Shown here piece after piece: positions 1 to 10,537 of a stretch of DNA of 64,000 nt; positions within the stretch are counted from its first letter, which is position 1; every line of letters begins with the position of its first letter. The notes under the pieces were generated by a model that saw nothing but the letters and a program-made list of their open reading frames with translations, did no database searches and was not told the origin of the DNA. The position numbers and the translations under genes were made by a program. The DNA is from Siphonodentalium dalli (Eukaryota > Mollusca > Scaphopoda > Gadilida > Siphonodentaliidae): contig CP136064.1 of the NCBI GenBank assembly GCA_032622095.1, positions 174,662,310 through 174,726,309 on the forward strand, in the 5' to 3' direction.

Positions 1-48
1 CGGCAACGCGTTTCCAAAGAAATTCACCATTAACGACGATAAATGTTC

Positions 49-116
49 TTACATGTCATCACCGTCAATCAATGTATCAAAGTCAACAGCTGATCGCTGC
101 CTGTTCACTTCACCAT
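49..116 (-). CDS. terminal coding exon of an unidentified gene
   Basis: On the minus strand a good acceptor (pyrimidine run ending in CTACAG, just right of position 116) is followed by 68 nt that read DGEVNRQRSAVDFDTLIDGDDM and then a TAA stop at 49-51. Two bases at the start complete a split Asp codon, so the preceding exon ends in phase 1. The acidic, aspartate-rich C-terminus and the ordered splice site look like a real last exon. I do not recognise the protein. The upstream exons must lie at higher coordinates on the minus strand and were not found. Its start phase is wrong for it to be the missing last exon of the GLTP gene further right, whose last found exon ends in phase 0. Confidence 0.5.
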
Positions 117-402
117 CTGTAGAAAAGAGAAATATAGTTATCTTATTATTCAGTTTATTTCCCTCATAATTGTGTTGAATTTCAACATAAAATATATTTT
201 TATTATAACTATAATAATAACAGTAAAATATAACTGTACTGATACGCATTGGTACTAGTACATGAAAGTGAATCGGTCGCATGCTCGAGTTAGTGTGAAA
301 GTGAAAACTTCCATGTCCTCTTCTGTTGGATATCAAATTGATTTAACCGTGATTGAAGATAAACCACTATTGATCGTCTAATAAAGATTAATTCATTCAA
401 AG

Positions 403-519
403 AGTAGTAGATCGACTGGTGTTTCGGGAGTGGTAGTGGAGACAGATGTGACAGCCAACCTTATTGAGCATTTATTAAAAGTGCTTCAAGCTGAAAAGAA
501 ACAAGAACAGTTGTTGTAA
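403..519 (+). CDS. possible terminal coding exon, unidentified
   Basis: An open frame from about 385 ends with TAA at 517-519. It reads TGVSGVVVETDVTANLIEHL and then a lysine/glutamine-rich helix ending KKQEQLL. Codon usage and the heptad-like C-terminal helix look coding. A possible acceptor AG lies at 401-402, but the pyrimidine tract before it is poor. No family is recognised and no upstream exon is in the window. It could be chance. Confidence 0.25.
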   Translation, partial: SSRSTGVSGVVVETDVTANLIEHLLKVLQAEKKQEQLL

Positions 520-768
520 TGGAATTACAAATATATAGAAACACAGTTGATCTCATTCACAAAGTCTAGAAAATAACAATAGTACACAGACAGTAAACTG
601 TCGTCATGCATATGACATCAGCAGTAACACATTCAACTTTAGATCAGAATACATAAACATTGTGCATAAACAACTAGCATCTATATACAATTTGCCAGCA
701 TCATGTACCATACACATGTACATACCCAATGCATGTGATTTATTGTCTATGTTTGTAAGAGTAATTAT
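520..768. other. unassigned stretch
   Basis: AT-rich sequence between the exon-like pieces and the first hAT-type element. I see no supported gene or repeat in it. Confidence 0.4.
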
Positions 769-1598
769 GCTCGAAACAGGGACCAGCCGAGAGGGCGACG
801 TGGGCGAAGAAGTCGCCCTAGCGCCGTCCGCTTCGCCTTATTTTTGCAGTCGGGCGAAGTTCAAGTCGCCCTGTAAATTCCAAAGTTGACTGACGAAAAT
901 CGGCAAAATGCCCCAAATAATTTATGATAATTTACAACTGTCAACTGTGATTGCACACAATACTCCACTATCAGGGTGTTATAAAACAATTAACACCTGT
1001 ATTGCTCCAATCTGGAAGCATGTTGACAACAGAGTCTGATTACTGGCAGTTGTGAAAACATCGTCGGGCCTCAAGTGTTAATCTGGTTGTTGTGATTTTT
1101 AGATTACCGTGATTACCACAATGAAGATTACAACTCACAGCTCTCACAATGTGTCAGTTCATCACTCCCTCTATGGACTTTGGTTAAAGAAATTTTAAAA
1201 CAAATTCATTTGTGAAGCATCTTAAAATTTCAAACGGGATTAGCGCAGTAAAAGTGTTCATGATTTCGTTTCGTTTCGGTTTGATAAATATTGTTGGCAT
1301 TTTTAAAAACCCGAAAAATATGAAATAAAATCCTGTCATTCTCCCACAATTACGATATAAAATGCTGCTATCCTCTCACAATTATGTTTGGGTATTATTA
1401 ATAGTTATTAGGGTCATGAAGTGAACATAAATACTCCATATTTCAACCATTGTTTCATAAGTTTAATTGACATATTACATCTCTCCTATTTTCGTTCTAT
1501 AGGAGTATAGCGACTCATGTCGTACTCGTAGTACTGATCAATTTAAATTTTGTAGACTCACTTCGCCCTATAGAACGGCCACTTCGCCTTATTTTTAT

Positions 1599-2760
1599 GT
1601 TTACCCATACCATAGTATGGTAAACATAGTGTCGTTGCCCGGATTGACCACTCGTCGTTGGTCCGTCTGTCTGTCTGTCCGTCTGTCCGTAGACACTTTA
1701 CGAGTAATGCGATAACTCAAACATTTTCTATCCGATCGAAAGCAAATTTTGTATATGGGTTTCTCAGCCCAAAATACAGATCGAGTTCGAATATGGGTTT
1801 GATCCGAGTTTTTTTTAGGGAGTTATGGCCCTTTTTCAACTTAGAATTCATGCATTCTGCCATAATTAAAAAAAAATTCATCTGACCATAACCAAATTTA
1901 GTATGTGAGTTGCTCAGTCCAAAATACATATCGAGTTCAAATATGGGTTTGATCCAATATTTTTTAATGGAGTTATGGCCCTTTGACATAGAAATCATGC
2001 ATGTTTCGATAAATCTACAATTTTTCAACTGATAGGAACCAAATTTTGTATGTGAGTTTCTCAACTCAAAATACAGGTCGAGTTCGAATATGGGTTTGAT
2101 CCGATATATTTTAATGGAGTTATGGTCTTTTGATTATTTTATTTATGGCTAAAATATATCAAAGATACCCAGTTGCACTGTCCAAATAGAATCTAATAAA
2201 TCAGGTTTGAATTTGTCTTCTCACACAGAGTTAGTATCCAGTTACAATGCCATGAATTGTCTCTCTGTCTTGCATTGAGATAATTAACTACTAGCATGTG
2301 TTGGCCATATCATATACTATCTCTGTATATACTTTATACTCTATAAAGTATCTCTGGCCATATGCTGGGGATAGCATAGATGGAATGTTTCTACTATATA
2401 TTTTATATGCATGGTTATTTAAATTCCATCTTAAAGGCATAATCTGGTTTCATTGTTTAATAGCATTACTATTGGAGATTAATAATGTGATTGTGTTTAG
2501 TAAATTTGTTGGACATTAATTTCAATTGATTACAAATGTGAATTGAATATTAAAGGGGCACACCAGGTTTGATATATTTTTCTTGTACTCTGCAAGTACA
2601 CTTTAGGCATAATGCGATAACTCTAACATTTTCTATTTGATCGGAACCAAATTTTGTATATGAGTTTCTCAGCCCACAATACAGTTTGAGTTTGAATATG
2701 GTTTCGATCCAATTTATTTAAAGGAGTTATGACCCTTTTTCGAAAACAAATTTGAAAAAA
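1599..2760 (+). repeat. tandem 'agttatggccc' repeat inserted in hAT copy 1
   Basis: A near-palindrome (TGTTTACC...GGTAAACA, 1599-1626) and a gtctgtctgtccgtctgtcc stretch are followed by three roughly 150 bp units. Each unit contains ataactc, 'accaaattttgtatgtgag', 'aatacagatcgagttcgaa' and 'gagttatggccc'. A further, more diverged unit lies at 2600-2740. The same vocabulary occurs in the arrays at 20.5-22.6 kb and 51.0-51.5 kb. Short open frames inside it are by-products of the repeat. Confidence 0.65.
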
Positions 2761-3004
2761 ATAATTTTATTTTTTTTATTTTTATGTTTTATAATAATAA
2801 TAATACAAAAAATGTCAGTGACTCTTTCATTGGTTTTCATTTAGATATTGATGATTATGATACACTTTGATAAAAAGGTTCCCAATCTTTTTTTTAAATA
2901 ATTAAAAACAATTTTTTTTAAGTTAAACCAATTTGAAAAAACTAACACAATTAGGTTGTGGTGGTTTAGCATTACCGATCCTGTAAGAGTGTATTCTCTT
3001 ATAT

Positions 3005-3178
3005 AAATGCCAGTGACCCATAAATTCCAATAATTTGTGTGATGTAAATTTGTCTATAATAGTACATAAACAGTATACTCTATAATTCAACACCAAAACT
3101 CTCATTTATCCGATCATAGTAAATTTATATCGCCAAGGGATGGGTTAACATCTGCCGATCGTGATCGGCCTCTCGTTA
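3005..3178 (+). repeat. dispersed repeat shared with 8605-8785
   Basis: The segment with 'gacccataaattccaataa', 'cagtatactctataattcaa' and 'atcgccaagggatgggtta' recurs at about 8605-8785 with scattered substitutions. It forms the right part of the DNA inserted into the hAT element. No terminal repeats were defined. Confidence 0.55.
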
Positions 3179-3237
3179 TAGTAGGGCGAAGTCATTTCGC
3201 CCTGAAAATCTGGTCTAGGCTGGTCCCTGGCTCGGAA

Positions 3238-3976
3238 CCAAGTGGACACTCACACACTAAACGCACATGAAACGTCCAAGGAAGTCAAGAAGTCAATGCA
3301 ATACCGGTACTACAGTTATTTGCAACACCAGGCAATCAGCCGTAGTAACTTCACTTGTCCACATGCATGTGACATGCCTAATGTGGCACAGTACCTCTTT
3401 GTAGTATATTCAACACATGACACAAACACAGATTAAATGCACACGTTATGTGATCCCATTTGAAAGCAAAGTACAATTTATTTCCTACACAAATTAATCC
3501 ACGTCTGGATACCCATGTATGTAGAATTAACATATTTAAATCACTTATTCAATTTCATGAGATTCAACTTTCGATAAGCTCCATGTCCAGACATCAAATC
3601 AGAAACAACAATAATACCACATTATTGGTACAGCACAATACAGATTTCGTTGGACCACCACAAATGATGTGCAAAGAAAACACCGGAACGATTCCACAAT
3701 TATGTGGCAATAAGAGAAGAAAGTTGCTTTGACACAGAATTTCAGCATTTGTGAAAACACATGGGATTAATCAGCACTTACACATTGGCGGGTAACATCA
3801 GACAGATCATGCACCAAGATCATGCATATAGAATCTTTCGAAGTTTCCAATCTCTTATGAAACAAATCCACTATCACTGCTCATAATACAACTGGTACTA
3901 TTTGACATGCTATACAAGTCGCCAATAATGAAATTTTATGGAACTTGACTATGCAACTCCTTTGTTGACATACTTG
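3238..3976. other. unassigned stretch
   Basis: Apparently unique AT-rich intronic or intergenic DNA. Upstream exons of MRPL18 would be expected somewhere left of 4826, but none could be recognised here. Confidence 0.4.
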
Positions 3977-4213
3977 TTAACCCTTTCTATATTAAATTAA
4001 TTCTCCCACTCAGTCATAAAAGTATACATTGGAATGGTCTATTATTAATCTGGCGGGATGTTCAGGAAATATGATCAAAGTGCAAAAGGATTTCTATTCA
4101 TTGGTGGGAAATGTTCAGATTATAAGTTCAACTATGCCATTTGTTGAACTTATTATCTTAACATTTCCTACGGGAACTATTCGTCAATGAGTATTTAGTA
4201 TAGAAAGGGTTAA
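3977..4213. mobile_element. piggyBac-type MITE, TTAA-flanked, family 1
   Basis: A 237 bp unit including TTAA at both ends, with a perfect 15 bp inverted repeat (TTAACCCTTTCTATA / TATAGAAAGGGTTAA). TTAA duplications and CCCTTT ends are the signature of piggyBac-type insertion. Related copies lie at about 11025-11228, 14519-14777 (left end lost), 50064-50298 and, split, at 50802-50873 plus about 53060-53153. There is no coding capacity. Confidence 0.75.
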
Positions 4214-4282
4214 TAGCATTTAGATATGTGAGATCCTTTTCAGAATCTTTATCTAGTGGAAATTGGAGTTTATAAGGTAAAC

Positions 4283-4520
4283 TTAACCCTTTTAGTGCCA
4301 GGGGCCGATCTCATCGGCCCTAATTTATGGTCTGTAGAGTGCCCTAAAAAAAAATAAAAAATTGTTTTTTTTCTTTTTAAATATATTTTTTTGGGGTTAG
4401 GCCAATGCATTCTCTTATATATGCGAGGCGACCTATGGTCAACTCGCATATATAAGAGAATGCATTGGCACAGGGTATATGGGTCGATACAAAAATCGGA
4501 CCTGGCACTCAAAGGGTTAA
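4283..4520. mobile_element. piggyBac-type MITE, TTAA-flanked, family 2
   Basis: TTAA at 4283-4286 and 4517-4520 flank an element with ends CCCTTTTAGTGCCAGG and CCTGGCACTCAAAGGG. Just inside the left end is the palindrome GGGCCGATCTCATCGGCCC. The centre holds a long hairpin (about 4402-4470) whose arms contain 'aatgcattctcttatata'. The same hairpin occurs in inverted orientation in the element at 22840-23172. A lone right end of this family is at about 60860-60897. Confidence 0.7.
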
Positions 4521-4825
4521 GAACCACCATAGGGGATGGAATATCCACATGGAAAGAGTTTTGTCCATGCATTCATTGCAGAGTTATGGCCCTTAGAGTG
4601 AAAATGCATCTGTGTCAGACTAAGACATCTTTCAAGATAAGCCACCTCAGAAAATTAATAAACCTCAGTGAAAAGCCAACTGGAATGATACCCTGTTCCA
4701 AGTGGTATATAACATGTGTAACAGAATTTACGCTTGAACATAGCAATGATTCTTCACATACAGGTCCGAAAGCCATGTGTTGTTCACATGCTTCCTTTCA
4801 ATTTGGCATCTGTATTCTTTTTCAG

Positions 4826-4940
4826 TTGTACTGATTTGGCAGCAGCAACTAATGTTGGAAGAGTGTTGGCCCAACGCTGTTCAGAATGTGGTATCCTTGA
4901 TGTGTTCTTCGATTATGAGATGACCACAGACTCAGAACAA
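4826..4940 (+). CDS. MRPL18: mitochondrial ribosomal protein L18 (uL18m), penultimate exon
   Basis: The exon follows a clear acceptor (tattctttttcag, 4813-4825) and ends before a gtaatt donor at 4941. After one base that finishes a split codon it reads 38 residues, CTDLAAATNVGRVLAQRCSE and onward to TTDSEQ. The block GRVLAQRC followed by a short segment and GI is diagnostic of the uL18 fold as found in animal MRPL18, a large-subunit protein of the mitochondrial ribosome that contacts 5S-like RNA or tRNA in the central protuberance. It is joined in phase 0 to the exon at 9427. The N-terminal exons, encoding roughly the first 100 residues and the transit peptide, are not recognised in the window. 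The identification rests on motif and exon-phase agreement, not a database search. Confidence 0.75.
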
Positions 4941-5599
4941 GTAATTAGCTCAATTTTACATTAATTACAGAATTGAATAAAAGGTTGCTCACCAAAATGC
5001 CCCCAAAAAAGGTGGCAGGTTTTAATGATTTATGGGTTTCTGATCCCTATACTACAAACTGTAGGAGGAATTGATTACACCAATATAATACATAGTGCAT
5101 ATTCACTAAATATGTTGCACATCTTCAATGTGTCAAGAAATGGTCAATAACTCTAAAATAAAAAGAAATTAACATTTCTATGTCGAAAAATGGCAATAAC
5201 TCCCACTGAACTCAAATCGCAGGTGCGTAGGTTCCCATGCTGGTTGACATATGTGCCAAGATTAAAGATATATTATGGACTTACTTGAGTGAATAAAACT
5301 GATAAGTTAATAACTACTAACTATATCCTGGAAGAATGTAGCAATAAACTAAGATTATCGAAAATGCCAACCACAATCGACAGTACCGTTTCAGAGAACA
5401 CACAACGTTTGAAATACGCACAAATGTAAATATTTACTACATTTATCTTGACAAATTATTTTGCATAAACATTACAGCAATGATTCCGCCAAAAATAGTC
5501 ACTGCGTGTAATTTGTTTATAACAATGATAATGTTTTACCTGCTGTATTATGCCTATTTTGATATTAGATTTGTGTAAATAACTTATTTTGGCATGATT

Positions 5600-6050
5600 C
5601 TTTGTTAATCCGTTCCGAACTCCTCAGTGGAGTGTTTCACATCACTTTAAAAAAAATTCGGAATACAGACTCGGACAAAAGATGCATCGCAAGATGTACG
5701 ATTCTGTGTGTCAAAAAAGGACAAAATGACTCCGAATGTACTCAAAATCGCAGGTTCCCAAGCTGGTTGACATCTGTGCCAAGTTTTTAAAAAATTGACC
5801 AGAAAATGACGGAATACAGGCTCGGACAAAAGATGCTTCCCAGGATGTATGATTCTGTCGAAAAAGGGCAATAACTCTGCCAAAATGACACGGATTGAAC
5901 TCAAAATTGCAAGTGCACAAGATCCCATGCTGTTTGATATATATATGTGCCAAGTTCTAAAAAAATTTACCAGAAAATGACAGAATACAGACTCGGACAA
6001 AATTCCAGACGGCTGGACACGGATAGATGGACTGACGAGGGTCATTACTA
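5600..6050 (+). repeat. tandem repeat, about 170 bp units
   Basis: Two to three units containing 'ggaatacagactcggacaaa', 'gatgcttcccaggatgtat', 'gggcaataactctgcc' and 'ttgacatctgtgccaagtt'. The array ends with gacggctggacacgg and 'actatagtcctctg', a type of 3' tail seen in other tandem-core elements here. The overlapping minus-strand frame (about 130 codons) follows the repeat and is not a gene. Confidence 0.6.
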
Positions 6051-6300
6051 TAGTCCTCTGATGGAATGTTCGGGGACAATTATATTGAGGATTGGTATCT
6101 ACTTAAACTTCTTATGAGCTAACATTCAGAATTTCACAATTTCACCTTATCAACCCGTAATGTCAAAATATTTGTGGTACCCTGTATAGTTGCGTAGAAA
6201 CTAACATACAAAATATGAATTCAATAGAATAACGCAAACTATCATCTGGAAAGCAATAATATGCAAAATTTCTAAGTCGAAAAGGCCCACAATTCCAGGA

Positions 6301-6670
6301 ATGAAAGTGTCAATGACACTGTAGCTCAACTTGGTAAGGAGTTAATGAATAGCATGATAAAGAAGAAAGTCAAAATAGGAGGCTCCCATCTAGTGGTCGC
6401 CCCGATGATCCATATGAAGTTTGGGGATGATCGGATAAGGGATGTGGTCTGTAGGGTGCGCGCCAAAGGATTTAGTCATACAAAGAGTTAATTTCCAAGA
6501 TGGCCGTTGTTGGCCGTGTTTTTCAACGATTTTGGGTCAAAATAGGAGGCTCCCATCTAGAGGTCACCCGAAGATCCATATTAAGTTTGGTGATGATCAG
6601 ATGAGGGATGTGGTCTGCAGGGTGTGCAAAGGATTTAGTCATACAAAGAGTAAATTGTAAGATGGCCTGT
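6301..6670 (+). mobile_element. tandem-core (HINE-like) element, 5' fragment
   Basis: Begins with the family 5' end: atgaaag, the palindrome AGTGTCAATGACACT, then TAGCTCAACTT. About two core units follow, of the sub-type with 'gtcaccc.atgatccatat.aagttt' and 'gatgtggtctgtagggtg'. The 3' hairpin end is missing. Confidence 0.65.
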
Positions 6671-6870
6671 AATAACATTTCCAATACTACAATTTAGTGT
6701 CACTGCCATGTTTGTTTGTGTACAGTTCAGAAAAGCATACCAGGCATATTTTGCCACACCCAGTGTAGCTCTTGTTCAAATTAAAAACAAATTTTAACCA
6801 CCACTTAGCCAAGTGAAATCATTTAACTGGACCAATGGAGCTCTAGGTCCTTGTGTGCTTGGACTTACAT

Positions 6871-8400
6871 AAATAAAGTGAGTAGATGGGCGCGATGCGC
6901 CCGGGATGGTCGAAAAGATCGAGTGATCTTCTCCTTCACCCCACGGTTTGTTGTTGTTGGAGATATGGCACACAGAAAAAAGTCATGTCTGAACACGGCA
7001 AAAGCGGACACAATGGATTTATGTTATCTCTTTGATTTAATTGAATGGATGGATTATTTGGGGAAGAGCCCACGAGCTTTAATATGGGGTGTGAGGGGTG
7101 ACCCGGTGGGTCCCTTTAATATATGGTTGAGCTGAGCGTGTCATCTGGTGCGCTGAAAAAGGAGCGGGGCCCGTGTTATAATTTTAAAATAGTGTTAGTT
7201 TGTTAGTTGTTTAAAAAAACAACCAATCGCAAGGCAGAGCGTGTGATTCAATGCGCCATCATACCGCTATTCTGCTATAGCCAAATGCGCAGAGACAGTA
7301 TGTTTTGTTTATTTCGTTGTTTCTGGATGGGCCGCCCTACATTCCATGGCACGGGCGTAGGCGAAGACTCTGACAATTTTATGTGCAGAGTTATTTGGGT
7401 TCCGATAAGTGAAGTAAATCTGAAGATTATGTATAAGATAGACTTTAATTGTTGACGATGTGAATGGTTTTGTACAGAGATATATATGATTACATGATTA
7501 CATTCAATAGATTTTTTTGGTTTTATATATTTGTTTTTTTTTGGTAATTTCTTTATTTTGTTAAAATATGTATACATTTAGTTCATGTCAGTGTGTTCTT
7601 GGGCCATGAGCCGTCCTGCTCCCGAAGAATGTCAGAGCGGCAAGCGGGACGATCATATTTTGGTATATGTCGTTCCTAACTCGTTGAGAGCTATGACCAC
7701 TTATGGGTCTGTAGTTCCTGCACCCCACCCCAAGCTAGTGCTGGGTCGGTTTTCAAGCCGGATCCCGCTTGGTTGGTGTTGTTAGGTGAGTGCAATGTGT
7801 ATGACATGAGCGCTAGCTTTTGAAAGTGAATTTGTAATTATATTGGTGGCGGGCAGTGCCTGTTATAGAAATGATTGCGTCTTCCCCCAGTTTGAATGGG
7901 TTCCCAGGGCGCGGGCGTAAGTGAAATCATCTTCTTGTTGTAGTTTATTGGTTGAAAAAATATGTACGATGGTAGACAATGGTAAAAAAATAATAAAGTG
8001 AGTAGATCTTCTCCTTCACCCCACGGTTGTTGTTGTTGGAGATAGGCACACAGAAAATAGTCATGTCTGAACACGGCAAAAGCGGACACAATTGGATTAA
8101 TGTTATCTCTTTGATTTAATTGAATGGATGGATTATTTGAGGAAGAGCCCACGAGCTTTAATATGGGGTGTGAGGGGTGACCCGGTGGGTCCCTTTAATA
8201 TATGGTTGAGCTGAGCGTGTCATCTGGTGCGCTGAAAAAGGAGCGGGGCCCGCGTTATAATTTTAAAATAGTGTTAGTTTGTTAGTTGTTTAAAAAAACA
8301 ACCAACTGCAAGGCAGAGCGTGTGATTCAATGTGATTCAATGCGCCATCATACTGCTATTCTGCTATAGCCAAATGCGCAGAGACAGTATGTTTTGTTTA
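6871..8400 (-). mobile_element. double LINE 3'-end insertion in one target duplication
   Basis: The 12 bp sequence ttggacttacat occurs at 6859-6870 and again at 8401-8412, so the whole segment behaves as one insertion. It contains two same-orientation copies of the 3' untranslated part of the LINE at 11.5-14.5 kb. The first spans 6871 to about 7984, the second about 7985 to 8400. Each begins (the LINE 3' side, on the minus strand) with an aataaagtgagtagat tail. Both are 5'-truncated at different points. The second also lacks about 40 bp after 'gtagat', consistent with a microhomology deletion. No intact coding sequence is present. Confidence 0.7.
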
Positions 8401-8604
8401 TTGGACTTACATTGGATCAAACAGGACAGATATAGTTGATTTAACCCCTTTTACCCATTCCATGTCTTTAACCTTTTCCATTATTAAATAACTATATTAT
8501 TTTGTTATCTCACATGGCAATTTGCAACAGCATAAATAGAACTGCTTACACTAAGATAGTGGTGACAGGCTCTATAGTATAGATGTTATATTAAACCCTC
8601 CTCT

Positions 8605-8785
8605 TTTGACCCATAAATTCCAATAATTTGTGTTATTATGTACATTTGTCCATACTACTTTATATCATAACAGTATACTCTATAATTCAAAATCAAAACT
8701 CTGGATTATGATTCTGAACATAGCAATTTACTATCGCCAAGTGATGGGTTAAACATCTGCTGATGGTGATCGCCCTCTAGTTCAT
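8605..8785 (+). repeat. dispersed repeat, second copy
   Basis: Counterpart of 3005-3178, sharing 'ataaattccaataatttgtg', 'cagtatactctataattca' and 'atcgccaag.gatgggtta'. Confidence 0.55.
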
Positions 8786-8799
8786 AAAATTTTTTTCTT

Positions 8800-9340
8800 C
8801 TAATTTGATAGCTCCCATCTGTAGGTAACCCTGAACAGGTACATGTAACTGTAAATTTTCAAAACAATTCTCCAATAGATATGGGTTGTAGGGTGTGCAG
8901 ATGAATTCAAATATGAAATCCAATAGGCTGCTGGGGACCATGTTTTTTAACAAATTTTGGGCAAAAATCGATTACTCCCATTCAGAGGTCGCCCCGATGA
9001 TATGTATTAAGTTTAGTGACCATCGGATGAAGGATGCGGCCTGTAAGGTGCACCGAAGAAGTTGGTCATGCAAAGAGTAAAATCCAAGATGGACACTGGC
9101 CATTATGTTTTTCTTCGAATCTAGGGGATATCCTAAACATACCTGTAAGTTTTAAAAACAATTCTCCAATAAATGTGAGCTGCAAGGTGTGCCTATTAAT
9201 TAAAATGTGAAATCAAATAGGCTGGTGGGGGGAGGGGCACGTTTAAAAAAAATATTCAGGAAAAATCAATGGCTCCCATTTAGAAGGACACTAGAGTTTG
9301 ACAATCAGATGAAGGATGTGGTCTGTAGGGTATGCCAAAG
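8800..9340 (+). repeat. diverged tandem-core units
   Basis: Three weak units related to the core of the element at 6301, recognisable by 'gctcccat.tagaggtc', 'gatcggatgaaggatg.ggcctgta' and 'gtcatgcaaagagtaaaatcc'. No ends were found, so it is an old fragment. Confidence 0.5.
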
Positions 9341-9426
9341 GAAATTAATGACAATGGATGCCAACCCATGGAAATAGCTCAAAATTGCGAAGGTTTTGAT
9401 ACTATTCCTGTTCTTTTGATCTACAG

Positions 9427-9576
9427 TTGAAGTCATTCCTCATTGAGATGGAGGAAGGTGGAATAACTTTAAAGGAACCAGCCATGCACGAGGAGCCCTA
9501 CACACCTGGGATCGACTATGAAAAGCCTAACCGATATGATGAGGAGGACCATCCAGATGATATTCAGGTGGCATGA
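9427..9576 (+). CDS. MRPL18: mitochondrial ribosomal protein L18 (uL18m), last exon
   Basis: The exon follows 'ttttgatctacag' and joins the exon ending at 4940 in phase 0. It encodes 49 residues and TGA (9574-9576). LKSFLIEMEEGGITLKEP aligns with the conserved uL18m C-terminal helix and strand, which ends in a GG-hydrophobic-L-(K/R)-EP motif. After this the protein carries about 30 further residues, an acidic tail rich in E, D, P and Y (for example YEKPNRYDEEDHPDD), longer than the handful of residues that close the vertebrate protein as I know it. A non-canonical poly(A) signal candidate, attaaa, lies about 55 bp after the stop. The reading frame is intact, so the gene is probably functional. 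Confidence 0.75.
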   Translation: MKSFLIEMEEGGITLKEPAMHEEPYTPGIDYEKPNRYDEEDHPDDIQVA

Positions 9577-9716
9577 GTCTCGAGAGACACAAGTGTAATT
9601 CTTGTTCCAGCTGTGTGAGGATTATGATTCTGTATTAAATGTTCTCATTCATAAAGTTATTAATTACATGTCCCATTAATTCCACCATTTGAACAAGTAC
9701 TGATATCTTGTTACAT

Positions 9717-10529
9717 CATGGACCAGCCGAGAGGGCGACGTGGGTGAAGAAGTCTCCCTATTCTTGCTCACTTCGCCCTAATTTTGCAGTCGGGCGAAGT
9801 TTAAGTCGCCCTGAAATTTCCGAAAGTTGACCGACGAAAATCGGGAAAATATTCATCCTAATTTACTGCTAACATTGATTGAACCCAGTTATCCATAGAC
9901 AGGGTCTTGTAACACACCATAATTCTTATTGACATCTATATTAATCCGATGTAGGAGCGTATTCACACCTGAGAGTTGATTGCAGACAACTGTGAATACA
10001 TCGTAATGTGTCTATATACAGTGACTTGTGATTATGGGATTATCACACCTGAAGATTACAACTCATACACCTTACCATGTGTCAGTTCGTCACCCCTTTG
10101 TTAAAGTTTGTAAAGGCCAGAACAACTTTTAACGAGTTTGAATATTCAAGATTTCCTTTCGTTTAGAATTTTTTTTAGTAATCATGAGCATTGTTTAATA
10201 TTTTGTTTTTGTATTCATGAGCGGTTCTAAAATGCAGTTCTCCCAAAATTATTAGATAAAATGCTACCATTCTATGACAATTATGTTTGGACATTATTCA
10301 TAGTTATTAGAATAATGATTTGAACATAATTATTCCATATTTGAACCATTGTTTCATCATTTTAATTTAGATATTACATATCTCCTATTTTCGTTATATG
10401 TATGACTACTGTACTGGTCGATTTAAATATTGTAAAGGCCACTTCGCCCTATTGAACGCCCACTTCGCCCTATTTTTGTGACAGGGAGAAGTCACTTCGC
10501 CCTGAAAATCAGGTCTAGGCTGGTCCCTG
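9717..10529. mobile_element. hAT-type non-autonomous element, copy 2, intact
   Basis: An 813 bp element with ends CATGGACCAGCC (one change from CAGGG) and GGCTGGTCCCTG. It is flanked by a perfect 8 bp target duplication, tgttacat, at 9709-9716 and 10530-10537. The body matches copy 1 outside its insertion. CTTCGCCCT / AGGGCGAAG motifs are repeated within about 120 bp of both ends, as expected for subterminal transposase-binding sites. No open frame is large enough for a transposase. Confidence 0.85.
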
Positions 10530-10537
10530 TGTTACAT

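Larger units (their letters stand above)
777..3229. mobile_element. hAT-type non-autonomous element, copy 1, interrupted
   Basis: The element begins CAGGGACCAGCC and ends GGCTGGTCCCTG, a perfect 12 bp terminal inverted repeat. It is flanked by an 8 bp target duplication with one mismatch (gctcgaaa at 769-776, gctcggaa at 3230-3237). Eight-base duplications and CAGGG ends are typical of the hAT superfamily. Subterminal CTTCGCCCT motifs recur in both orientations. Compared with the 813 bp copy at 9717-10529, about 1.57 kb of other repeat DNA is inserted between roughly 1604 and 3178. There is no transposase, so it must have been moved in trans. Confidence 0.8.
4941..9426 (+). other. MRPL18 intron with repeat debris
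   Basis: The GT-AG intron holds, in order: an unremarkable AT-rich stretch (4941-5600), a tandem repeat (5600-6050), a 5' fragment of a tandem-core element (6301-6670), a double LINE 3' end (6871-8400), a dispersed repeat (about 8605-8785) and diverged tandem-core units (8800-9330). Confidence 0.65.

Noticed and set aside
49-116. The orphan exon as the missing last exon of GLTP
   Set aside because: Wrong phase (needs phase 0, has two leading bases), no resemblance to the GLTP C-terminus, and MRPL18 on the other strand lies between.
4391-4834. Plus-strand frame of 147 codons
   Set aside because: It runs through a palindromic MITE and an intron and overlaps the MRPL18 acceptor; no domain.
5647-6045. 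Minus frame of 132 codons with repeated CHFLVNF segments
   Set aside because: The internal repetition mirrors the tandem DNA repeat.
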